Assembly (NCBI RefSeq): GCF_009696275.1
Contig: NZ_VUMI01000002.1
Coordinates: 62,001 to 126,000 of the forward strand
Length of the DNA: 64,000 nt
Direction of reading: 5' to 3'
From: Eisenbergiella porci
GTDB lineage: Bacteria; Bacillota; Clostridia; Lachnospirales; Lachnospiraceae
A program made the position numbers and the translations under genes. This document shows positions 1 to 8,580 of the stretch, piece after piece (the stretch's first letter is position 1; each line of letters begins with the position of its first letter). The notes beneath the pieces are model-generated. The model was not told where the DNA came from. It searched no databases and worked only from the letters and a program-made list of their open reading frames with translations.

Positions 1-1
1 A

Positions 2-91
2 ACAACACATATACAGGAGGTTCATGAATGTTTATACCATATTTTATGTGGACTTATCGAAAATGCGATGATTGAGGTTTATAGGAATTGA
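2..91 (+). CDS. gmhA: Phosphoheptose isomerase, C-terminal end (partial)
   Basis: Open frame entering from the left edge and ending in TGA at 89-91. The 29 visible residues contain HIQEVHECLYHILCGLIE, which fits the C-terminal helix of sedoheptulose-7-phosphate isomerase (GmhA, SIS fold), where a T-x-HIQE-x-H...H-x-LCE-x-IE pattern is usual. The enzyme converts sedoheptulose 7-phosphate to D-glycero-D-manno-heptose 7-phosphate in the cytosol. Its stop overlaps the TTG start of the following gmhB (ATTGA), so the two are translationally coupled, and that neighbour supports the call. Only the tail is visible. Confidence 0.75.
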   Translation, partial: TTHIQEVHECLYHILCGLIENAMIEVYRN

Positions 92-573
92 ATAAAGCAA
101 TTTTTTTGGATAGAGATGGTACTATAAATGTAGATAAGGGCTATCTGTATGAAATAGATGCATTTGAACTTTTACCAGGTGTAATCAGTGCACTTAATAT
201 GTTTCGAAATTTGGGTTTCTTATTAATTATAATTACTAATCAATCAGGAATAGCCCGGGGATATTATTCTGAAAGGCAATACCATTTATTGAATGATTGG
301 ATGATCAAAATGCTTATGTCTAAAAATGTTCCAATAGATGCATCCTACTATTGTCCACATCATCCAGATGCAAAAATAGACAAATATCGCATAGACTGTC
401 AGTGTCGCAAACCTCAGATAGGTTTATTTGAAGAGGCAATTAAAACATTTGATATTGATTTAAAAGATAGTTTTTCTATTGGTGACAAGTTACGTGATTG
501 TTCTATTTGTAAAGATACAGCATGTCATGGATTCTTAATTGGAAATAACGAAAATGAAAATATTATTAAATAA
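88..573 (+). CDS. gmhB: D-glycero-D-manno-heptose 1,7-bisphosphate 7-phosphatase, truncated by an in-frame stop
   Basis: HAD-IIIA phosphatase that removes the 7-phosphate of heptose bisphosphate on the way to ADP- or GDP-heptose. Visible motifs: motif I FLDRDGT with Asp8 and Asp10, motif II ITNQSG (49-54), the GmhB zinc loop CPHHPD...CQCRKP (Cys89, His91, Cys104, Cys106), and motif IV IGDKLRD (131-137). Start is TTG at 88, preceded by GAGG at 74-77 and overlapping the gmhA stop. Oddity: the frame stays open after the TAA at 571-573 for another 28 codons to TAG at 658-660, reading KFHNIQYAEDLKKAAFEIA, which looks like the normal C-terminal tail of this family. The full product would be about 190 residues; here it stops at 161. 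All catalytic motifs lie before the stop, so activity may survive. The DNA is AT-rich compared with the rest of the window. Confidence 0.85.
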   Translation: MNKAIFLDRDGTINVDKGYLYEIDAFELLPGVISALNMFRNLGFLLIIITNQSGIARGYYSERQYHLLNDWMIKMLMSKNVPIDASYYCPHHPDAKIDKYRIDCQCRKPQIGLFEEAIKTFDIDLKDSFSIGDKLRDCSICKDTACHGFLIGNNENENIIK

Positions 574-783
574 GTAAAATTGGAAAAATTCCATAATATT
601 CAATATGCAGAAGATTTAAAGAAAGCTGCTTTTGAAATAGCAAAAAAATATAACTATTAGTGCTCAACTTTTCTTCTGGAAATAACTATAACAAGTATTT
701 GAATGAATGGTATTAGCGTCCGGCCGACCGGATGTTAATATAAAGAAACCACACACAAAAACTAAGAAAGGGGGATGATTGAC

Positions 784-1485
784 ATGAAAAAGAAAGTGGC
801 AATTGTTCTTTCAGTAATTCTCGCATGCTCTATGGGCATGACAGCGATGGCGGCGCCTAGTCCGTCCATCCAAAAAGAGCCCGTTGCGCAGGTGGTAGTT
901 AACCCTACTGTCGGAACAGCAGGCAACAATGTTGCAGTACAGGCTACATCTGTCAGCAGTGAAAAGTCAGCAGTTCTTCCTGGTACAACCTTCAAAACCG
1001 TTGGCGGACAGGTGGTGGATCCTGCTGCAGTAGCAATGGTGGTAGCACCTGCTACTGCAAGTCAGGCTCAGGCCGCTGCAGCATCTCTGGCAGCAGCACT
1101 TGCTTCCAGAAAAACACAGGTAATTAATTTCACCGGCAGGAATGCCCTGTCTCTGACAGACAGATATGGCAACCTGAATGTTGTTAACAACGTTACTGTT
1201 GGTCTGACAACAGCTGCTGGTGAAGCAGTTGCTCACAGTGGATCTGTTTCCGCAGCATTTGCGCTTGCAGAAATCCTTGGCGGCACTACTCTGGCTGAAG
1301 GTGAAACCATTCAGGCATTATACCAGAGAGCTGACGGTACATGGGTAGCTGTACCTGTAGTTATTAAGAATGGTATGGTCGCAATCGCACTTCCTGCATT
1401 TGGTGGTGCTGTAAATGTAACCTTTATAGTAGCCAAGGGCGCTTCTCTTGAAGCAGTACCGGCTGCAACCTCACCCAGAACCTGA
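784..1485 (+). CDS. Secreted Ala/Val-rich protein of unknown function
   Basis: About 233 residues from ATG 784, placed 9 bases after an AAAGGGGG ribosome binding site; the in-frame ATG at 775 is too close to that site. The N-terminus (MKKKVAIVLSVILACSMGM, then TAMAAPS) is a classical signal peptide with cleavage near AMA-AP. The mature part is rich in Ala, Val, Thr and Gly. A middle section (about residues 110-150) reads as a beta-rich domain, and the segment GETIQALYQRADGTWVAVPV near the C-terminus resembles surface-protein beta sandwiches. No LPXTG motif, membrane anchor or catalytic signature is seen. I do not recognise the family. It stands alone between the heptose genes and a convergent ATPase gene. 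Confidence 0.75.
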   Translation: MKKKVAIVLSVILACSMGMTAMAAPSPSIQKEPVAQVVVNPTVGTAGNNVAVQATSVSSEKSAVLPGTTFKTVGGQVVDPAAVAMVVAPATASQAQAAAASLAAALASRKTQVINFTGRNALSLTDRYGNLNVVNNVTVGLTTAAGEAVAHSGSVSAAFALAEILGGTTLAEGETIQALYQRADGTWVAVPVVIKNGMVAIALPAFGGAVNVTFIVAKGASLEAVPAATSPRT

Positions 1486-1545
1486 TAGTTTTGGGCTGAA
1501 CATTATTTCCAAGTAATAAATTAAATTGTGTGGTTTCAAAAAAAT

Positions 1546-1602
1546 AGGGTTGCGAAAAAGCCCTTTACAGAGAACTATCGGTAATAGCCGATGGTTCTTG
1601 TT
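1546..1602 (+). terminator. Two hairpins after the secreted protein gene
   Basis: AGGG...CCCTTT (1546-1566) is followed by AGAACTATCGG/CCGATGGTTCT (1571-1598), an 11-bp stem with one G-T pair, then a weak T-rich tail. They sit between convergent genes and probably end the upstream transcript. Confidence 0.4.
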
Positions 1603-1666
1603 GTATTACATATGTTCTGCTCAGGTGTGGAAGGTGCGGTGGAGTGACTAGCTTTGCGAGGACAGG

Positions 1667-3013
1667 CTACATCACACCTTTTCGCAGTTCTAAAGCCAAC
1701 CCAATCAATCGATCCGCCTGGTCTGCCAGGAACAATGGGATGTTCAACATATCATCATCCAGTTTTAGGTTATCCAGAGAGAACCGGACACGGAGCTTCA
1801 CCTGATCCGGGAACAGTTCTTTGAATTTCTTGAGACTCTTGCTGGTAGTATTGGTCTCAGACTTGACCTCCACGGGGATAATGTCATTTTCCCGCTGAAT
1901 AAGGAAGTCCACCTCATAAGGAGGATTGATCTGCGTCCAGTACCGGGGAACCACTTCAAACTGGGTTACCAGGGTCTGAAGCACAAAGTTCTCGGTTAAT
2001 GCGCCCTTGAATTCGGTGAACAGGCGGTTGCCTTCGCCAAAGGCCGTAGGTGCCAGCAGCGCCAGACGGCGGAGAAGACCCACATCTACCAGATAGATCT
2101 TAAAGGCAGAAAGGTCATCATAGGCAGCCACTGGCAGGCCGGGAGCACAGCTTCGGTATATCTTATGCACCAGACGGGCATCTACCAGCCACTGTAAGGC
2201 ATCTTCATATTCACGGGCTCTTGCGCCCTCCTTGACGACCTTGTAAATAAACTTCTTGTTTTCCCTGGCCAGCTGGGACGGTATGGATCTCCAGATCATA
2301 GAAATCTTCGGGAACTCGCTGATATTGGGATGCTTGGCGAAGTCCCGTTCGTAGGCACCGATGATTCCGGACAAGGCTTCCTGCATGGCGGCCACATCCC
2401 GTGCCTGCGTCCACATAAGAACAGGTTCGGGCATACCGCCAGTCACATAGTACATTTTGAGTTTTTCATAAAGAGGGTTAAAGAAAGCATCGGGGATTGG
2501 CCCAAGCGTATCTACGCTTTCCAGAAACTTCACCAGATTCTCGTCGCCATTGGCAAGCAGGAATTCTGTAAAGGTCATGGGATCTATCTGCATGAAGTTG
2601 ACCTTACCTACGGGGAAAGAGGAAGGCTTCGCCAGAGCAATGCCAAGCAGAGATCCTGCACAGGCAATGTGATATTGCGGTGCATTCTCGCAGAAATACT
2701 TCATGGAGTTGATGACCTTGGGGCAGTCCTGAACTTCATCGAAGATGATGAGGGTCTTTTCAGGAACAATCTTCTGACTACTGGCCAACATCAGATTTTG
2801 TAGAATCCGCTCCACATCCTTGGTAGTTTCAAAAAACTGCCTGTATTCCTCATTTTCATCAAAGTTAAAATAAGCTGTATTTTCATAATAGCATCTGCCG
2901 AATTCTTTAAGAATCCAGGTCTTGCCTACCTGCCGTACGCCTTTTAAGATCAGTGGTTTACGGTAGGGAGAATTTTTCCATTCCAGTAGCTTTTTCAAAA
3001 TCAATCGTTCCAT
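1667..3013 (-). CDS. AAA+ ATPase with C-terminal DUF4143 domain
   Basis: 448 residues. The P-loop GVRQVGKT is at 25-32 and a Walker B LIIFDEVQ ends at residue 95. The C-terminal half has the DUF4143 pattern, including a PVEVKS segment near the end that resembles a degenerate restriction-endonuclease fold. These single-gene P-loop proteins (COG1373 type) are widespread in gut anaerobes. They are thought to act as mobile NTPases or in conflict systems, but no reaction is established. It has no operon partner here and is followed on the minus strand by the convergent secreted-protein gene. Family call is confident; function is not known. Confidence 0.85.
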   Translation of the reverse strand: MERLILKKLLEWKNSPYRKPLILKGVRQVGKTWILKEFGRCYYENTAYFNFDENEEYRQFFETTKDVERILQNLMLASSQKIVPEKTLIIFDEVQDCPKVINSMKYFCENAPQYHIACAGSLLGIALAKPSSFPVGKVNFMQIDPMTFTEFLLANGDENLVKFLESVDTLGPIPDAFFNPLYEKLKMYYVTGGMPEPVLMWTQARDVAAMQEALSGIIGAYERDFAKHPNISEFPKISMIWRSIPSQLARENKKFIYKVVKEGARAREYEDALQWLVDARLVHKIYRSCAPGLPVAAYDDLSAFKIYLVDVGLLRRLALLAPTAFGEGNRLFTEFKGALTENFVLQTLVTQFEVVPRYWTQINPPYEVDFLIQRENDIIPVEVKSETNTTSKSLKKFKELFPDQVKLRVRFSLDNLKLDDDMLNIPLFLADQADRLIGLALELRKGVM

Positions 3014-3330
3014 AGATACCCTCCATCACACTTTTATTGATATTTATGTGTTTATAAATCACACTTTTATTATATGCAATTCATATTGAAATTACAAGGA
3101 TCCCACATAATTAATAACTTTTTGGTGTAGTAACTCACATTTTTATATGAAGATTTGTACCGAGAATGCAAAAAAAGGACTGCGTTCCATTTAACAATGG
3201 AATCCAGTCCTCTTAACATAGTAATCAAGAGGAAATTGACCAGGGATATAAAGTAGTGTTCAAGGACTGCCAAACAACCTAAGCATTCAGGATGGTAAGC
3301 TTATCGAAGCGGTACCGCATATAATTTTCG
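3013..3330. other. Intergenic stretch without a supported gene
   Basis: AT-rich region upstream of the DUF4143 ATPase gene (its promoter is expected at 3020-3080). The only strong structure is the minus-strand terminator hairpin at 3176-3211. A 67-codon frame on the minus strand covers that hairpin and has no family features, so I do not call it. Confidence 0.5.
3165..3211 (-). terminator. Strong intrinsic terminator, minus strand
   Basis: Arms AGGACTG-cg-TTCCATT and AATGGAA-tc-CAGTCCT enclose a four-base loop (3176-3211). Read on the minus strand, the hairpin is followed by TTTTTT. It is placed to end transcription coming from the ABC exporter operon through the repeat element. Confidence 0.7.
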
Positions 3331-3520
3331 TAACTGTTCAGTACCCCTCACAGTTACTGCTAAAATCCATCCTAAATCGCCTTTGGCGATGGATTTTAGC
3401 ACTCTCGAATCACTTTCTTACGGTCAACGCAGTAAATGCGCTGACCTGCTGAACAGTTATTTTCAATAAAATTAAGGCTCGCAGTTTGTCTGTTCAGCAG
3501 GTCAGTATATAACTGTTCAG
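3331..3520 (-). repeat. MITE-like intergenic repeat, copy A
   Basis: Bounded by 11-bp terminal inverted repeats TAACTGTTCAG (3331-3341) and CTGAACAGTTA (3449-3459). Inside are a nested hairpin CTAAAATCCATC/GATGGATTTTAG and the block CAGTAAATGCGCTG (3430-3443). A further 16-bp perfect inverted repeat, CTGACCTGCTGAACAG (3441-3456) with CTGTTCAGCAGGTCAG (3490-3505), extends the element to another TAACTGTTCAG at 3510-3520. Its reverse complement aligns with copy B at 23239-23345. No open frame is present, so it would need a transposase supplied elsewhere. Confidence 0.7.
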
Positions 3521-3531
3521 CCAAAGCAGTT

Positions 3532-4386
3532 TTAAGATCCCGTAGACTTATAATGCCTCACACCCACCCGCCAAAGCAGATAACACGGCAGCAGAAATGC
3601 CACCCCTGCCCCCGGCAGCAGCCCATACCACCATTTTCCCCGCCCCAACACGAAAAGCAGCGGATAATACTGCACACAGGCATAAGGAACCACAAAGGTT
3701 GCGAACAGAAGAATCTTCTTCCCATAAATATCAAAAGGATATTTCCCATATTCTCTTGCCCCGTCCGTGAGCACATTCATAAATTCCAGCCCTTCCAGCG
3801 TGAAAAAACAAATAGCCGCATATATCAGGAAAATTCCCGCAAACAAAGCGGTTCCTCCAAGGAGCATAAAAATAAGGACCACGATTCTGGAAAAGCTCCA
3901 GTCAACCGTACCCACAGAAAGACTGTAAGCAAAAATAATCACAGCCTGTACCATACGCCCCAGCCGCGTAAACTCAATGCGCTGTCCCAGCACCTGAAGC
4001 ACCGAACTGCGGGGACGCACCATAATCCGGTCGAAGGTTCCATTCCCAATAATGGAGGAAAACTGGTCAAACCCTCTTGCAAATGTCTCCGCCAGGGAAA
4101 ATTCCATCAGAAGGATACCGCAGCACAGCAGCACCTCGCCATAGCCGTAGCCCCTCACGTTTCGGAATCTTTGGAACATAAAATACATGCCCAGAAACAC
4201 ATTAAAGGATGCCAGAAACTGCCCAAGGGCAGTCAGGAAAAAGGAGGTTTTATACTGCATGGTGCTTTTGAGCTGTATCATAAAATACTGCTTATATAAA
4301 TGCAGGCTGCCGGCCAGTCTTTTAATCAGCCCTTCAAACAGTTTCCCGTCCGGCCCATTCTGATTTTTATGAATTGCCATATTCAT
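3532..4386 (-). CDS. ABC-2 family transporter permease (second membrane subunit)
   Basis: 284 residues with about six hydrophobic segments and no signal peptide. It belongs to the ABC-2/DUF990-like permease family that pairs with a second permease and a COG4586-type ATPase. It is the last gene of the three-gene minus-strand operon 5993-3532 and starts only 4 bases after the stop of the preceding permease, with a GGGAGG site overlapping that stop. The complex probably exports an unknown compound across the membrane; the substrate cannot be read from sequence. Confidence 0.8.
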   Translation of the reverse strand: MNMAIHKNQNGPDGKLFEGLIKRLAGSLHLYKQYFMIQLKSTMQYKTSFFLTALGQFLASFNVFLGMYFMFQRFRNVRGYGYGEVLLCCGILLMEFSLAETFARGFDQFSSIIGNGTFDRIMVRPRSSVLQVLGQRIEFTRLGRMVQAVIIFAYSLSVGTVDWSFSRIVVLIFMLLGGTALFAGIFLIYAAICFFTLEGLEFMNVLTDGAREYGKYPFDIYGKKILLFATFVVPYACVQYYPLLFVLGRGKWWYGLLPGAGVAFLLPCYLLWRVGVRHYKSTGS

Positions 4387-4390
4387 ACGC

Positions 4391-5194
4391 TCACCCTCCC
4401 TGCACCACGATCTTTTTCATTGCCCTGTATTCCAGTGCCTTACCGCATGCCAGCATGGCGAAAAACCAGAAAATCTGCAGAATAACAGCCCGTTGCAATG
4501 CCGCCCCTGCCAAATCCCCGCTGTACACCCGCAGAGCCACATTCTGCATGGCGGCAAAGGGCAGCAGTTCCATCACCTTTCTCACCGCATCGGGAAAGAA
4601 AGGAAGCGGAATGATTGCCCCCTGGAAAAACTCCACCATAGACAGCGAAACAAGCCGTATGCCATCCGGCGAAATGGTAAAAAACGAGAGCATATAAATG
4701 ATCATGCAGAAGGCCACCACATTCAAAAGCCCCAATGCCAGCGTCAGGAGGAACACAAGGAAGCAGGCCGGACCTGCCGGCGCGCCAAGCCCGTAGGGAG
4801 CCGGGATGAAAACCGCTATAAGAAGAATGGGAAAACAGCGCAGTACGGCGCGTGACAGCCTTGTCGCCAGGCTTCTGGAAAACCACATATTATAGATTCC
4901 AAAGGGCCTGCATAATTCATAGGAAATATTCCCGTTTTTAATGGATTCGAAAATTTCCCCTTCCATGAGCCAGGCCATAAACAGTGCCAGAAATGCCTGC
5001 TGCATCCAGATATAGGAGCTTGTGGCCTGTAGGGTCATGGGAAAGGAAGAGGGATCCGAGTCATAAAAAGCACGGAAGGTAAGGATTTCCATAACTCCCC
5101 AGAAAAACTGCGTGACGATCCCGGCCAGGGCTGCCGCCCGATACTGCAGCCCCGTATTAAAACGCAGGCGGAAAAAGGAAAGATATTTTTTCAT
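4391..5194 (-). CDS. ABC-2 family transporter permease (first membrane subunit)
   Basis: About 267 residues from the ATG at 5194, chosen because TTAGGAGGGCGGCC precedes it and because it starts just after the ATPase stop at 5205. A longer frame to 5257 would overlap the ATPase. It has about six membrane spans (for example the Leu/Ala-rich stretch around GLGAPAGPACFLVFLLTLAL). It pairs with the permease at 3532-4386 and the ATPase at 5205-5993. Same family as its partner, with little sequence in common. Confidence 0.8.
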   Translation of the reverse strand: MKKYLSFFRLRFNTGLQYRAAALAGIVTQFFWGVMEILTFRAFYDSDPSSFPMTLQATSSYIWMQQAFLALFMAWLMEGEIFESIKNGNISYELCRPFGIYNMWFSRSLATRLSRAVLRCFPILLIAVFIPAPYGLGAPAGPACFLVFLLTLALGLLNVVAFCMIIYMLSFFTISPDGIRLVSLSMVEFFQGAIIPLPFFPDAVRKVMELLPFAAMQNVALRVYSGDLAGAALQRAVILQIFWFFAMLACGKALEYRAMKKIVVQGG

Positions 5195-5204
5195 GGCCGC
5201 CCTC

Positions 5205-5993
5205 CTAAATATCATACTGCTGATAGAGGGAGGCCACGGTTTCGTCAATGCTTTCACCGCCCCGGCGGATATCGTCCAGCGTGCCGTCCATAAGGATCCT
5301 GCCTTTCCCGATAAGCAGAATCCTGCTTGCCAGTGCTTCGATGTCCTGCATATCGTGGGTGGTGAGAATCACCGTGGTGTGGTGCTCTGCGTTAAGGCGC
5401 CTGATAAAATCCCTGACAGCCAGCTTGGAAACGGCGTCCAGCCCGATTGTCGGCTCATCCAGGAAAAGAAGCCTTGGAGAATGCAGGAGAGAGGCCGCGA
5501 TTTCACAGCGCATCCGCTGGCCCAGGGAAAGCTGCCTGGTAGGCGTGCGCAGAAGCTCGGACAGATTTAACAGCTCCGTCAGTTCATCCCTGTTTTTCCG
5601 GTAAACGGCATCATCAATATGGTAGATATCCTTTAAAAGCTCAAAGGAATCGGCCACAGGCACGTCCCACCACAACTGGGAACGCTGTCCGAAAACTACG
5701 CCGATATCTGCCACATGCCGGATGCGGTTTTCCCAGGGAATCCGGCCGTTTATGACGCAGGTCCCGCTATCCGGCGTCAGAATTCCGCTGAGGATTTTGA
5801 TTGTGGAGCTTTTTCCGGCCCCGTTTGGCCCTATGTAGCCTACCATTTCTCCGTCCTGAATCGTAAAGGAAACATCGTCCAGCGCCCTGATTTCCTCATA
5901 TTCACGGTGGAACAGGCTATGAAAAGCGTTGATAAAGCCCGCGTCGCGCTTGGCAACACGGTAGGTCTTGGTGATATGCGACACTTCGATCAT
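5205..5993 (-). CDS. ABC transporter ATP-binding protein (exporter type)
   Basis: 262 residues. Walker A GPNGAGKS (55-62), Q-loop around GQRSQLWWD, signature LSLGQ (155-159), Walker B LLFLDEP (175-181) and H-loop TTHD (His213). The long N-terminal insert before the conserved ALDDVSF segment and the LSLGQRMRCE signature fit the COG4586 subgroup that works with paired ABC-2 permeases. First gene of the operon with the two permeases. It powers export by ATP hydrolysis at the cytoplasmic face; substrate unknown. Confidence 0.9.
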   Translation of the reverse strand: MIEVSHITKTYRVAKRDAGFINAFHSLFHREYEEIRALDDVSFTIQDGEMVGYIGPNGAGKSSTIKILSGILTPDSGTCVINGRIPWENRIRHVADIGVVFGQRSQLWWDVPVADSFELLKDIYHIDDAVYRKNRDELTELLNLSELLRTPTRQLSLGQRMRCEIAASLLHSPRLLFLDEPTIGLDAVSKLAVRDFIRRLNAEHHTTVILTTHDMQDIEALASRILLIGKGRILMDGTLDDIRRGGESIDETVASLYQQYDI

Positions 5994-6049
5994 GTAAAAA
6001 AGTCACCCCTTTCCGGTGGTATACATTGCAGTGTTTCCGACCGGTATTA

Positions 6050-6470
6050 GTTCAATGTGGCCGTAAAATGGGCAAAAATGTGGCAGGTCAACCGCAGTTC
6101 GGCGGCATCGGGAGAATACCACAATAGTGCGCTAAGTCAGAACACATAATAATGTATACGAATTAAAAACATAACAGGAACAAAAAAGAAATTTTACCGG
6201 TATTTCCTTCTTCAGAAGGTACCGATTAAGAAACGGGGATAGCTCCCTGTATAAAGAACAATGAGAGGCTGCTTGGAGCACAGCATCACTGTCTGAATTT
6301 ATCAGAACCGTCATTTTTTATTTATGAACGGACTTATAGAATAGCATTTCGCCGTATAGGAGTCGAGAAAATAACGTACAAAAATAAAGGATAAAAATTG
6401 TGCAATTATCCCAAATATTGTATTTTTATTGCAGCTGAACAGTTCCTGCTTCATTTAAAAAGGTTCAATA
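6050..6470. other. Intergenic region upstream of the ABC exporter
   Basis: Contains the promoter side of the minus-strand ABC operon. Near 6434 there is an isolated CTGAACAGTT that matches one terminal repeat of the MITE family. No supported gene; a 60-codon minus-strand frame here shows no family features. Confidence 0.5.
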
Positions 6471-6477
6471 AAGATTT

Positions 6478-6660
6478 TTGACTTCCGTACCGAACTTTGC
6501 TATAGTGGGAAAAAGATATAGCGGAAAAGAATATGGGCTTCATCAAATCGGCGTTACTTATGGATATGCGCCGGAAGGGGAGCTGGAAGAAGCCGGGGCG
6601 GAGTATATTGCGGAGAGTGTAGAGGATTTGGGCTTATTTTTATTAGAAGGAAAAATGTGA
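6478..6660 (+). pseudogene. Remnant of a phosphoglycolate-phosphatase-like HAD gene (C-terminal end)
   Basis: The 60-codon frame contains IGVTYGYAPEGELEEAGAEY followed by IAESVEDLG, which fits the last ~40 residues of Gph/PGP-type HAD phosphatases, where GVxWGYG...L..AGAD.I..S..EL is typical. The preceding VGKRYSGKEYGL looks like a damaged form of the motif IV segment VGDRxxDxxGAKxxGL. The nucleophile domain and cap are absent upstream, so this is a leftover fragment next to the CPBP protease gene. Confidence 0.65.
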
Positions 6661-6676
6661 GCTGACAGGAGCGGAT

Positions 6677-7519
6677 ATGAGAATCGGCGGAAAGAAAGAG
6701 ACGGAAAAGAATATAAAAGGCCGTGCAGATAAAAATACGGTGTATAGAGCGCTTTTTTCCGTATTGGGGGCTCTGCTTGTGTATGAAGCAGGGAAAATGG
6801 CAGGCCTGCTATTGGCAGGAGCGCTTATCGGCGGCGGGGAAAATGCGGAAGAAATGCTGAATTCAGGTCTGACCGGGGGGCTTGCAAACCTGATTATGAT
6901 TCTCACCGGAGGGCTGGCCTGTTTTGCGCTATGGAAGCCGTTTCTTCATTTTCGGCCCGCAAAACGGACGGATCGGAAAGAAATACTGCCGTTTTTTATC
7001 ATGGCGGCGGCGCTGGCGCTGGGGTTGAATATCCTTATGGCATTTCTGCAGCTGGATCGGTTTTCCGAAACGTTCCGGGAGGTATCCCGGGCCCAGGCCG
7101 ATGTGCCGCTTTGGCTGGGGATAGTGCTTTACGGCCTGGCAGCGCCTTTTTCCGAGGAGCTGGTTTTCCGGGGCATCATTTATGGAAAAGCAAGAGATAT
7201 CTTCGGGGCTCCGGCGGCCATGGTTTTTTCCGGCCTGATATTTGGAATTTATCACGGGAATCTGGTGCAGGGTATCTATGCAGCGTTTCTGGGAACCGTG
7301 CTTGCATGGACGATGGAACATACGGGAACCCTGCTGGCGCCCATGATATTCCATGGGATAGGGAACATAACCGTGTTCCTTCTTATCGACGCGGCAGGCC
7401 TGGGCGGGGCGCTGGCAAGGCCGTGGATTTGTGCGGCGCTTCTTTTTATCAGCGTGGTATGCTTCCTGCAGCTGATAAAGGGCGGTAAAGCAGGAAAATC
7501 TCAAAGCTCCATCCTGTAA
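6677..7519 (+). CDS. CPBP family intramembrane metalloprotease
   Basis: 280 residues with about eight hydrophobic segments. The CPBP (CAAX protease and bacteriocin-processing, ABI/Rce1-like) motifs are present: EELVFRG with Glu160, Glu161 and Arg165; FGIYHGN with His193; and FHGIGN with His226. The family cleaves within membranes using zinc or a glutamate-activated water; in bacteria some members give bacteriocin self-immunity. Its 3' end overlaps the convergent WYL regulator by 19 bases. It follows directly on the HAD remnant. Substrate unknown. Confidence 0.85.
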   Translation: MRIGGKKETEKNIKGRADKNTVYRALFSVLGALLVYEAGKMAGLLLAGALIGGGENAEEMLNSGLTGGLANLIMILTGGLACFALWKPFLHFRPAKRTDRKEILPFFIMAAALALGLNILMAFLQLDRFSETFREVSRAQADVPLWLGIVLYGLAAPFSEELVFRGIIYGKARDIFGAPAAMVFSGLIFGIYHGNLVQGIYAAFLGTVLAWTMEHTGTLLAPMIFHGIGNITVFLLIDAAGLGGALARPWICAALLFISVVCFLQLIKGGKAGKSQSSIL

Positions 7520-8487
7520 AGCAGCTTATGCTGCCTCTTCACCCGTTCCTTCACCTGCGTCAGAAAGGATTCCGGCCCCAGTACCTTTACCACGGGCCCG
7601 AAAGAAAGCACATCAATCAAAAGCTCGGTTTCATCCGCCGAATCATAATAGATCGAGCAGAGCCAGCAGCCGTTTTCCTCATCATATTCCGTATGCTTTT
7701 CATAGCTGGCAAAATGGAGCATGCACCGTTCCAGAGAGTTACGTTCGCCGCTGATTTGCAGCAGCACAGGCTCCGCAGCCCGGCTTACCGGCTGGAATCT
7801 GTATCCGGTGACAGAATCCGGGACATGTTCGGAGGAAAGCCGGCATTCCCTGATTTTTGCAAAATTCAGAAGCGTGTTGATACGAAAGGCGCCGCGGCTG
7901 TACTTCAGACAACAGAGGCGGAACTTATCATCCTTGGAAGAATACTGTATCTGATAAGGCGCCGCTTCGAAGCTGCGCGTCTGCCCCTCCTTTCCTTCAT
8001 AGGTGACCAGAAGGATTCTCCCCTCCCGCAGCGCACAAAGCGCTGTCTGAAAATGTGCCCGGTACACCTCCGATTCCACAGGATCCCCATCCGTGTACCG
8101 ATCATAATAATGAAAATCCCCGTCATTGTACAGCGGCTGTACATGGGAAAGCTCCCGGGTCAGCCTGGCGATATCCTCATCCGTAAGAAACAGCCGGATT
8201 CGCCGATCCCGAAGAAGCGCCTTCAGCCACGACTTCTGCAGGCTGCTTAACGGCGTCCGGGGAGCCTGGGAAAGCCTGGAACGATACTCCTTTTCCCCAG
8301 CTTCCTCAAGCAACGGCCAGGCGCCTGAGGTCAGCTTCGGCAGAATGGCAAGAGCCGTCTCCTGAAAGCCATGCGACAAAGCGATTTCTTCCATCCTTTT
8401 TACGGAAACAGGCGTATCCTGCGCCTCCGCCAGAATCCGCCGCACCACATCAAAATAACAGCTGTATATTTCATGAAATAATTCCAT
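7501..8487 (-). CDS. WYL-domain transcriptional regulator (1)
   Basis: About 328 residues from ATG 8487, preferred over 8505 because GGAAGGGA lies just upstream of it. The middle region (about 140-260) matches the WYL fold: a beta-rich SH3-like domain that senses a ligand, often nucleic acid or a nucleotide, as in PafBC, BrxR and CapW. The last ~80 residues fit the WYL C-terminal extension. It probably forms an operon with the second WYL gene just upstream (8581-9870), and both are transcribed away from rtcB. Inference: the two regulators control the rtcB side across the shared intergenic palindrome. Confidence 0.75.
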   Translation of the reverse strand: MELFHEIYSCYFDVVRRILAEAQDTPVSVKRMEEIALSHGFQETALAILPKLTSGAWPLLEEAGEKEYRSRLSQAPRTPLSSLQKSWLKALLRDRRIRLFLTDEDIARLTRELSHVQPLYNDGDFHYYDRYTDGDPVESEVYRAHFQTALCALREGRILLVTYEGKEGQTRSFEAAPYQIQYSSKDDKFRLCCLKYSRGAFRINTLLNFAKIRECRLSSEHVPDSVTGYRFQPVSRAAEPVLLQISGERNSLERCMLHFASYEKHTEYDEENGCWLCSIYYDSADETELLIDVLSFGPVVKVLGPESFLTQVKERVKRQHKLLYRMEL

Positions 8488-8580
8488 TGCAATTCCCTTC
8501 CGCATTCCGGTTCAAACTGCGGCAATCCTGTAAACGCAGCGCGTTCCCACACTATGGCTTTCCGGTACGCCCGCGTCCTC

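Noticed and set aside
3070-3273. 67-codon minus-strand frame
   Set aside because: Covers a strong terminator hairpin and has no family features.
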